From Lytechinus pictus (taxonomy: Eukaryota > Echinodermata > Echinoidea > Temnopleuroida > Toxopneustidae), in contig NC_087252.1 in the NCBI RefSeq assembly GCF_037042905.1, forward strand, positions 1,265,501 through 1,329,500: DNA of 64,000 bases, read 5' to 3'. Below are positions 56,039 to 64,000 of the stretch, piece by piece. The notes under the pieces are model-generated. The model was not told where the DNA came from. It saw only the letters and a program-made list of their open reading frames with translations, and searched no databases. Within the stretch, counting starts at the first letter, position 1. Each line of letters starts with the position of its first letter. The position numbers and the translations under genes were made by a program.

Positions 56039-57348
56039 TTACTTGCTGTGAGAATGTGACATGTGACTGGCCAAACACCCACTCTGTAAGAAACTTCTCT
56101 TACAGATAGGACAGCAATACGGTCTCTCGTTGGTGTGGACCCTCATGTGCTTCTTGAGGTCGCTGCGATGGTTACTCCTGTGGCCGCATTCCTGGCAGAG
56201 GTACGGCTGCGAGTTGGTGTGCGTCCGCTTGTGGACGCGGAGGAGCTGCGCGGTGACAAACCGTTTGTCGCATTCACAGCAAATGTGGTTGAGTTCCCCG
56301 GTGTGAACAGCTTTCTCGTGCTTCGCCAGGTCGTAGCGCCGGCTGTACGATTTGCCACAGGTGCTGCATGTGTGAATTTTCAACCCTGCGTGCGTTCTCA
56401 TGTGGCAGTGCAGTCCGAAGTTCCGGGTGAAACGCATGTCGCAGAGTTCACAGGCAAAAGGTTTCTCACCGGAGTGAACACGGAAGTGGCGTTCAAGGTC
56501 TGGTTTCCTCTTGAAGCCACGGCCACACTGCGGACACTGTAATCGAGATTTGTCTTTCATTGGCCGTCCCATCCGAACTTGACATGTTCTTTTGTTCACT
56601 TTGGGGTTATTGGTAATGGCTCCTGAAGAACCATTGCCATCACAAATATCAATATGATCATTTTCTTTCAGAACAAGCTGTTTTCTCTCGACTGCATCAT
56701 CTTCATTATCAGCACTAGTTTCCGCCCCATTCTGGAATCTGGCAGGCACCCTTCCTCTAAGCCTCAACCCTGATTGCTTCCGGACTTCTAAACCATCGTC
56801 TTCAATCACGGATCTCTCTTCATGTTCTTCCTGCATAATATCCTTTGTGTCTCTTTGTCCTCTCTCCTTTTCTACATCTCCTGATCCTGCATGAGCCCTT
56901 AAATGCCTGGCATAGCATTTGCAATCAGTCGGGAACCTACTGCATTCATCACAATAGTACAGAGAAGGGTCCCCAGAGTCACCCTCGCTGCAATGGACAA
57001 ACCCATTCTGAAAAACTCTAAATGGACTTGATATTCCGGTGGTACCAATCGACATTCTTGCTCCAGCAACCTTCTGCTCAGAGTGCAGGTCACTGTCACT
57101 TCCTCTTTGACCGGATGTTGAGCTTCCACCATTAGTCAAAGAATCATGTCTTTCCAAACTTCTTCCCTGCCTACTTGCTGCTTCCACTGCAAGAACAGTT
57201 TCAGCAGTCAGTGAAGTGTGGCTGAGACCTCTTTTTTTTTCTTGACCTTGACTTTGACCTTGACCTTCTTCCAGAGGTTGTCTGTCGGCCGTGTATTCTC
57301 CATCACTATCATCCTCTTCAATCCATCCCAAATCGTTGTCATCACCAC
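56039..57348 (-). CDS. Zinc-finger gene exon 2
   Basis: It carries all seven fingers and the TAA at 56039-56041. Fingers, in order: CPQCGRGFKRKPDLERHFRVH, CELCDMRF..., CSTCGKSY..., CCECDKRF..., CQECGHRS... and CPICKRSF.... The fifth lacks the usual Phe after the second Cys (GHRSNHRSDL). Opposite-strand open frames across this exon are shadows. Confidence 0.88.
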
Positions 57349-58279
57349 CTTTGATAAAATTGCAACATCAGAGCATGATTTAATATTCACTACATCACAA
57401 CAGGGATAACTTTACTTCTCAAGTTTGATTAGCATTTCCGATTATAGGAGAAAAAATTGCTGCAAAGTAGCTGTCATTAAAGTTATAGGAGAAAAGCTTT
57501 AAACAATCTTCTGTCTGGTCCTATGTGAACATTAAAAAAATTGCTACAAAAGAAGATATTTTGTGTAGTTTTTGGGGGAAGCTGTCATAAGAAACGAGGA
57601 GCAAATTGTGAAGCAATACCAGGAAAATTATTCCCTTATATCTAATCATGTAACTTTATGGAATTCATTCTTCTTGCCATCTGTACTCACTTATTTAATT
57701 TTCAGTGAGTAACGATCAAGAGCTATTATGTACAGCAAGTATTCACAAAGTTTCTTATCCCAAATTATTCAGATTTATATCAAGGTTAATATCAACTATA
57801 ATAATTTACGCATATAAGTAGATTCAGCTAGATATTTTTACATAAATCTTCTAAAAATGCTAATAACAGGTATAGACACTCTTTATTCAGATTCTTATCC
57901 AAATTACAGATAAGTATTCCATATTATAAATGCATTCTTAAGTTTTCATTTTATATTTCTGTTGAATTATCGGTGACAGCAGTCTCATTTTCATGAAGAA
58001 AATGAGACGTGGCTAACAAAATATCTCAAACAAGCAATGAAAAAAAGAAATAGTCGTGGGGTTCTGGCACTCCACGTACCAGTCTATAAGTTAGTCATGT
58101 TGAACTTGGAGGAGATAGAGCTTTATGAAGCATCCCACCAAAAGAAAAATTCAGAAAAAATACCAACCTTCGTCATATTCTGACAGATCTTCTTCTTCTT
58201 TAATGAGAATAGCAGTGTTTGATGGAGAGGCAGAAGAGTGGCTGGCTTCTGTCATATTCATATTAGGGAAGACTTTCAT
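56039..58279 (-). CDS. C2H2 zinc-finger protein, two coding exons
   Basis: Exon 1 runs 58279-58168 and exon 2 runs 57348-56039, joined GAAG|GTTGGT to TCAAAG|GTGG in phase. The product is 473 residues. An in-frame TGA lies 9 bp upstream of ATG 58279, which supports that start. The N-terminus is acidic (EEEDLSEYDEGGDDND, IEEDDSDGE). A lone C2H2 finger (CDEC-x12-HLRAH, residues 170-190) stands apart from six fingers at 309-471. HSGEKPF links the first two of these and divergent linkers (AGLKIH, TGELNH, TNSQPY, TNERPY) join the rest. The last finger ends the protein. It is probably a nuclear DNA-binding regulator. No KRAB, BTB or SCAN domain is present, and the orthologue cannot be assigned. A CTGCAG acceptor at 58293 suggests a further 5' untranslated exon. 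Confidence 0.88.
58168..58279 (-). CDS. Zinc-finger gene exon 1
   Basis: It encodes 37 residues, starting MKVFPNMNMTEASHSSASPS and ending KEEEDLSEYDE, and finishes in phase 1 at donor GT 58167-58166. The motif IKEEED resembles a SUMO-acceptor site (I-K-x-E). The intron is 819 bp. Confidence 0.8.
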
Positions 58280-58424
58280 GTTCACATCTCATCTGCAGGT
58301 CAAACAAGCAAAAAAGGTGTCACATAACATCACATCACATCAGGTATGAAGGACTTCTCCTGTAGATTTTCCGGTCTTTACTTTGGGTATTTGACATTTT
58401 ATCTAAAGTTAGACAGTCTGAATT

Positions 58425-58510
58425 TATAATAATAATAATTAATAATAAAAATGATAATTGTACATTCATATTGCGCAATTTCTATGAGTATATACTCAAC
58501 TGCGCATTAC
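58425..58510. repeat. TAA-rich dispersed repeat
   Basis: TAATAATAATAATTAATAAT leads to ATTCATATTGCGCAATTTCT and ACTGCGCATTACAATAATAA. The GCGC core next to a TAA run recalls the element at 13347-13550. Confidence 0.4.
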
Positions 58511-59283
58511 AATAATAAAACTTAAAATAGCTAACAAGATAAATACATGAAAGTATGATTTAGTTCTAATTCCTGGAAAAGGGAAGCCTATCTCTGCAAA
58601 TTATATAACAAAAAGTGACTTATTTATTGATACTCTCATGAAAAAGGTGGGTTTTTAGTTTAGTTTTGAAGAAGGTAATAGATATGCATTTCTTATTACC
58701 TTTTCTCATTTCTTAGTATTTATGAAACTTTACATATGTTGAGAACTTTGGATATATATAGGCCTATTTGTTAAATCATTAAACATGTTGAAGATCATGA
58801 TTGTAAATGATTGAAAAATGGTTTACAAACAAAGATCATTTAATAAATGTCAATACTTACTTGAACTCATTCACTTGAATCCAGGCTATCCCCCCCCCCC
58901 CGGAAAATTATCCCTTACTACACATCAATGGAAACTTTTGCAAGGACTGGCCACTGGAACTCATGCCCCATTCCCCCCCCCCCCCCCAAGCGATAATACT
59001 GGGTTTTACTTTTAGGGAACTAAATCATCTGCACACAAAAGTGGTCGCTAACTTCACCCAACTCATCCAAGCATATCACACTGTAAAATAATTGATAAAT
59101 AGCCATCCCCCATTCCGTTGGTGCTGCCTGGCGGCAGGCTCACCCCTTAATTTATTGAATATTGTTTTTAATTAGGGACCTGATAAATCCAACAAATGAT
59201 GAATCGGCCTGCCTACCCTTTTCAATATGCGAAATAAACAAATACATGAGTTCTATAATAGTAGCAAGTAACAAGATTTCATT
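58511..59283. other. Intergenic DNA with C homopolymers
   Basis: C runs at 58889-58901 and 58972-58987 lie in sequence that looks like worn repeats. No gene. Confidence 0.4.
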
Positions 59284-59840
59284 AACTTCACAGCAGGTTG
59301 AACTCCCGGGGGGGGGGGGGGGGACATATAATGTTAGGTGGGTATATGCCGCGGAGGGGACCCCCATTTTTACACTCAAATTTCCGTTCCAAGGCATGAC
59401 ATTTTTATCTTATTGAGAAAAAGAACAAGGATAGCCGCTCCAAAGCATATCATATTCTTATTGAGAAAAAAAGAAAAAAGACATCCATTCCAAAGCTTTG
59501 GAAATATTTTTGGTTACGCCATTCCAGCCTCATTGATCTGCTAGAATGAGCTGCAATTTCAGTGAAAAGCGAGCGCAGAGCGCTGTCAGACCATCGCCTC
59601 TGCAGTCTGCTCGAGCGCACCTGGCGCCCGTGCCGCTGGGCTAGCTGCATGCACGTATGCCCGTTCCAGCATGCACGCTCACACACAGGCGACCCGTTCC
59701 AAGGACCCCCGTTTTCACAAACATTTGCAGTTCCGAAGCCCGTTCCGAGGACCCTCCTTTTTAAAAAGCCCATTTTTTGTCTTGCCCGCGGCACATACCT
59801 ACCACTTTTTGGGTAGAGTACCCCTCCCGAGGGTGAACTT
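59284..59840. mobile_element. Foldback element with G/C homopolymer ends
   Basis: GTTGAACTCCCGGGGGGGGG at the left faces CCTCCCGAGGGTGAACTTCC at the right. GTGGGTATATGCCGCGG and CCGCGGCACATACCTACCAC are the next inverted pair inside. Repeated words such as CATTCCAAAGC and CCGTTCCAAGG fill the interior, together with an atypically GC-rich stretch at 59565-59660. Non-coding despite several open frames. Confidence 0.65.
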
Positions 59841-60504
59841 CCTAATGAACAAGGTTATGATATAACCTTGCTTTCTGTTACTACTCCATGTGTGGTAAAA
59901 TACGGTTGGCAATGTTTGGCTTATTTTCTCTTTTTCTTTGGGTCAAATGCTTGATTTTTTACCACTGTCATTTTAAACATCTGCTGGATAAATTTTGGTG
60001 GGGGGGGGGGAGATTTAAAACCTCAATTTCTCAAGTTTAAACTGTCTAGATAATTGTCAATTACAGAAGTAAAGACCGGAAAACCTACAGGAGAAGTCCT
60101 TCATTTCCGTACCTGATGTGATGTGATGATTCCAATACAGCTAATCATCATATTCCTCGGCTCTTTAGTATATTTGATTCTTTTAATTATTTTATCTAAA
60201 TTAAAAATAAAGATTGATAAATGACAATTTTCTTGCCATATTACTTTCCACCAATAGAGGGCGTACACAAAAAAATGCCAAATTTCAAGTTTTTTTGTGC
60301 TTTGGAGAATACAAAACTTATTCCCAAGTTACGAGTTAGATCTAGGTCTACTATAATGAAAGATAAATTGCATCTGTATTGGAAATTAGTATTTTTGGTC
60401 ACAAAAGTGATATTTTGTGGGCTGTGTACAGCATATAGTATTGGCATACCATACTCCATAGTCCTACCTGTAGATTCCCCACAGGCAGGATGGTTGCAAG
60501 TTCC
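59841..60504. other. Intergenic DNA, no gene seen
   Basis: A G run lies at 60000-60010. ATGTGATGTGATGA near 60115 mirrors ATCACATCACATCA near 58327. No credible gene. Confidence 0.35.
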
Positions 60505-60870
60505 ATGAGCCTAATTACAACAGGAAGGCTAAAGATATTCGTTCGACCCAACCCATTTGATTTTTCTATAATTTGATATTGCTGATTGACAAAAGTGTAT
60601 GAATATAAATTGAAAGTCTAACACTGATTCTAGAAATGGTAACTACTGAACTTCCTTTCCCCAAATTGGGAAGATAATATCAATGACTTAGGAACTATTT
60701 TTTGACTGGTGGAAGAATTAGGGCTATTTTACTGTTTCAGTAGATAAATTTGATCCCATCAGTTATCTTCATAAATCGCCATTTATTTTTTAAAAAGTGC
60801 CATTTTAACACACAAGGCTACGACTATGAGGAATGTTTTACGCGCGTGACACCTGCAGTGGGCAACATTT
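60505..60870. repeat. Second copy of the 16430-16885 repeat
   Basis: GGAAGAATTAGGGCTATTTT ACTGT, CTGATTGACAAAAGTGTATG, ACTACTGAACTTCCTTT and TTTACGCGCGTGACACCTG match the other copy in order and orientation. Divergence is moderate. No frame is shared, so it is a dispersed non-coding repeat. Confidence 0.65.
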
Positions 60871-60885
60871 TAATTTATTTTAATT

Positions 60886-61008
60886 TCTCCTCGTACACAA
60901 ACGGCTCGCTATCGTGTAGACAGCTGATAGCCATCTGTTTCGAGGAGTTTTTTAACATTTTTTTTTTTAATTTCTCCTCGTACACAGACGGCTCACTATC
61001 GTGCAGCC
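60886..61008. repeat. Two-copy direct repeat, about 83-bp offset
   Basis: TTTCTCCTCGTACACAAACG GCTCGCTATCGTG at 60886 recurs at 60969 as TTTCTCCTCGTACACAGACG GCTCACTATCGTG. Non-coding. Confidence 0.6.
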
Positions 61009-61760
61009 ACCATTAAAACTAGAACTTTTTTAGAAGGTTAACAATGCAAAATCCCCCCAATGGGGCTCATCGATTTTTGTCTTTTTTTCATAAAAATATA
61101 TAAAAAGAACTGTACCAAAATAAAGATTATTATTCCATTTTGGCCTGAAATGCACCAACACAGGGAATGATAAACTTTAAAGGGGAAAAAACAGTGACTT
61201 ATTACTTCGGCTGTCGCGCAACTTCACTTCCCTGTTTTATCGAACTTAATACATAAACATATGGCCATTGAGTACCCTGTACAGATCGAGCTAGAACTTG
61301 CGCCTCTGTATTTTGGTGAGTGAAGCCAACGGAGTTCAGCGGAACAACCAACATAACAGAGACCGAAGCTTTTGGTCTACTGTAGTGACTCAGTCACTCT
61401 CACTTCCCAACTGCGACTGGTAACACGAATATGAAGACGTGGGACTAAAATAAAAAAAATAAAATTATTATTATTATGAATATGAGACTCATTGAGGGAA
61501 ATCGTGACACTTATATTGACATCACAGACTTACCATGTACTATGACCATCATACATAAAACAAGAGTCGATCTTCAAATCTGGAATTCTACGTATTATAG
61601 GCAAATGGATAATTTTCTACACTGAGATGAGATATAAATTATAAATCAGCATTCTCGTATTTTTTTTTACAACGCTGCCATCTCGTGGCAGCTTTGATCA
61701 CTGCAGTGCATGCAGTGCGCGGCCGGCCCAAGATGAAATATCTTGAGCACTAGATATATA
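61009..61760. other. Intergenic DNA
   Basis: No gene or repeat is clearly bounded. If the zinc-finger gene has an upstream untranslated exon, this less repetitive stretch is a plausible place for its promoter, but nothing decisive is visible. Confidence 0.3.
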
Positions 61761-61817
61761 TTTTTTTTTGGGGGGGGGGGTGTTCATGGACTAGGTTTCT
61801 CTTCCTTTAAGATCATC

Positions 61818-62430
61818 CCCACCACTACCATCACCATCATCTTCGTCACCATCATCACCATCATCATCACCATCATTCATCATTATCACCATCATCATCA
61901 TCATCACCATCATTATCTTCATCACAATCATCGTTAATCATGATCATCATCATCACCATCATCATTATTACAATCATCACCATCATCCTCCTCCTCATCA
62001 TCATCATCAACACCACCATCATCATCATCCCTCCTCATCATTCATCATCATCATCATCAACATCACCATCATCATCATCCCTCCTCATCATTCATCATCA
62101 TCATCATCAACACCACCATCATCATCATCCCTCATCATCATTCATCATCATCATCACCATTATCACCATCATCATCATCATCACCATGACCATCATCATC
62201 ATCACCATCATCATCATTACCATCCTCATCATCATCATCACAATCATCATTCATCATCACCACCATCATCATCACCATCATCATCATCACCATCCTCATC
62301 ATCATCATCACAATCATCATTCATCATCATCACCACAGACACCACCATCCTCATCATCATCATCATCACCACAACCACCACCACCATCATCACCATTATC
62401 ATAATCCCAGCATCATCATCATCATTATCG
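61818..62430. repeat. (ATC)n/(CAT)n microsatellite
   Basis: About 600 bp of ATC/CAT/CAC units with an internal larger period: the block CATCATCATCCCTCCTCATC ATTCATC repeats at about 62020, 62080 and 62120. Long His-, Ile- and Asp-rich open frames are artefacts. Confidence 0.95.
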
Positions 62431-62494
62431 TTAAATCGCCATCGAACAATAAATTCCAAACTAGGTATTCAACTGTTGTCCCCTTTATAATTGA

Positions 62495-62896
62495 AAAACC
62501 TTGAACCGAATACTACAACAGATCCTTTTGCTATCAAGGCTCTGTCATTTGGAATGCACTATCCCCTTCTATCCGATTAGTAAACTCACTTGATTCATTA
62601 GAAACACACTGGAAATTCATCTCCCTCAAACCGATATGTTTTCAAGATTTCCAAGAATACTTTATTTTGTTATTAGTTTATTAGTGATCTTGATTTCCCT
62701 TTTTTTGTTATTTCTGTTTTTCCCCTCCCTCATTCATTATTATGTTCATTTTGTTGACTATTGTATGTATGTATTATTGTTTTGTTATGTTTTTTTTTTT
62801 ATTTCTGTTGATACAGGGCCCCTTTGTGGAACAGTTTTTATAACTGAAAAACGGCTACATTCTTAAAATAAAACGGCAAATAAATAAAATCAATCA
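62495..62896 (+). mobile_element. 3' end of a LINE (CR1/L2-like)
   Basis: A frame reads EYYNRSFCYQGSVIWNALSP then SIRLVNSLDSLETHWKFISL, the characteristic C-terminal W-N-x-L-P-like end of LINE ORF2. A 3' untranslated part follows, with GATACAGGGCCCC and a tail of AAATAAATAAAATCAATCAA. It is strongly 5'-truncated, as is usual for LINE copies. Confidence 0.65.
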
Positions 62897-63378
62897 ATGA
62901 ATACTGATATGAAGGTTTCAAAGTGGGAACTTTGGGAACTGCGCTTTTACAAGGCCACTTGGCTTTATTTATGCAGTTCCACATTTCATTTTCATTTTTT
63001 ACTCTTGCTTGTAAATATATTGTTTCTCATACCTTGCTTTATAATTGTTTTTATCGAGAATGAAATAAATGCAAATTTAATTGAATTGAAAGGTCTCCTC
63101 GTCTTCCTTTAAAATTATTTCTTTTCTGTCTTAAGCTGTATAATGTATTTAAAAACAATGTTTTCTGCATACTCTGTTTTATATATACCTTTTTATCATG
63201 TACTCTGCTCATTGTTTCATACACACTTATATGTTTTTCATGTATTCAAACTCAAAGTTGGAAGACAAATAAAATGAACTTATGAACTAATGAACTTATA
63301 AAGTGTGTCGACTTTACTCATTGTATCTATCCAGAAAAAGCCATTCGAAGTTTTAGTTTTTTTATTCAGTGACCAGTA
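62897..63378. other. AT-rich DNA, possibly further LINE tails
   Basis: GAATGAAATAAATGCAAATT TAATTG (63058) and AGACAAATAAAATGAACTTA (63263) look like terminal sequences of other LINE copies. No frame supports this, so it is only suggestive. Confidence 0.3.
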
Positions 63379-63640
63379 TTAAAGGGATGGTCCAGGCTGG
63401 AAATCTTTATAACTCAATTCACAGAGCAAAATGCTAAAAATATGATCAAAATTTGATAACAAATAACATAGTTATTGAATCTTAAAAATTTGCATTATTC
63501 CGGTGAAACAGTTCTAGGCATGTCTGTATGAATATTCATTAGGTGGGCTGATGATGTCATATCCCCACTTGTTCTTTTCTATTTTATTATATGAAATTAG
63601 GTTTATTCAAAAATTTTCTACCAAGAACTAAAACATTTGG
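63379..63640. mobile_element. TTAA-type foldback element, left part
   Basis: TTAA at 63379-63382 is followed by AGGGATGGTCCAGGCTGGAA and the family body (GCATTATTCCGGTGAAACAG TTCTAGGCATGTCTG, GATGATGTCATATCCCCA). The right half is missing. Sequence of another element starts soon after. Confidence 0.75.
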
Positions 63641-63682
63641 ATTAACAACTGATCATAATGGAAACATATCATTTACACACAG

Positions 63683-64000
63683 GCGCGTAGCTAGGGGGGG
63701 GCGGTGGGGGCGGTCGCCCCCCCCCCCAAAACGTCCCCAAAAAGAAAAAAAAGAGAAGGGAAAAAAGAGAGGAGAAAGGGAAAAGGGAAGGGAGGAAAGG
63801 GAAGAAAGGTCGCTTTGTGTTTTTTTTTCTTTTTATTCTTTATTTTTTTCTCAAAAGAGAAATTCCTTCACTCTTGCTCTAAATTTATATGTGAATTTTG
63901 CTTCCGCGCTGCGCGCGGTTAAATGACAATATTGAAGTTTTCCATTGTTTCCCCCACCCTTTCTCTAGCCCTGTTCTTCCACCTCAGATATATGTGTTTC
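63683..64000. mobile_element. Start of a G/C-homopolymer element, cut by the window end
   Basis: GGCGCGTAGCTAGGGGGGGG CGG then GTCGCCCCCCCCCC form a short palindrome, followed by a purine-rich AAAGAGAAGGG tract. The start resembles the CCAGTAGCGTACACAGGGGG end at 2247. The far end is not visible, so boundaries are unknown. Confidence 0.4.

Noticed and set aside
56135-56542. Plus-strand 135-codon frame
   Set aside because: It is a shadow of the zinc-finger exon on the minus strand.
60221-60508. 95-codon plus-strand frame with a hydrophobic patch
   Set aside because: No recognisable family or splice context, and it lies among repeats with AT-rich codon use. Not supported as a gene.

Overview
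The window is nuclear DNA of an invertebrate animal. It has multi-exon genes with GT-AG introns, low gene density, AT-rich intergenic DNA, long trinucleotide microsatellites and dense small inverted-repeat elements. An echinoderm such as a sea urchin is my best guess, from the style of the repeats and the tandem intronless rhodopsin-class receptors. The species cannot be named from the sequence alone.

Layout. 1-5.9 kb is intergenic and repeat-rich, with a small cluster of TAATCC sites near 2.7 kb. 5970-15357 (+) is a complete seven-exon gene for a class C orphan receptor that I recognise as GPR156-like: no Venus-flytrap domain, seven membrane segments, a GABA-B-type coiled coil and a C-terminal PDZ ligand. 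Its sixth intron holds an R4/Dong-like retrotransposon fragment sitting in a (TAA)n tract. 15.4-23.4 kb is non-coding, with several nested inverted-repeat elements and a (TAG)n microsatellite. 23434-24606 (+) is a single-exon gene for an unrecognised lysine-rich protein. 24.7-30.5 kb is a field of non-autonomous DNA elements plus one tRNA-derived SINE. 30.5-43.4 kb holds three related rhodopsin-class receptor genes on the minus strand. The first is intact and the other two are frameshifted. Two of them lie on copies of one segmental duplication, and a rearranged site-specific-type retrotransposon separates them. 43.4-48.9 kb is a decayed LINE caught in an almost perfect 1.8-kb tandem duplication, followed by about 1.65 kb of a 35-bp satellite with 13-monomer higher-order structure. 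49-55.8 kb is mostly repeats, with weakly supported exons of an unrecognised minus-strand gene. 56039-58279 (-) is a two-exon C2H2 zinc-finger gene. 58.3-64 kb is repeats: foldback elements, an (ATC)n microsatellite and LINE 3' ends.

The genes do not form an operon-like unit. What links them is mobile-element activity: foldback elements flanked by TTAA, TTA or TA, an 811-bp element with its own empty site preserved in a paralogous copy, and target-specific retrotransposon insertion. The strongest points for follow-up are the invertebrate GPR156-like gene with a decayed tandem copy of its first exon, the Dong-like element in (TAA)n, the head-to-tail retrotransposon junction, and an exon-disrupting element flanked by an unusually long 23-bp duplication.
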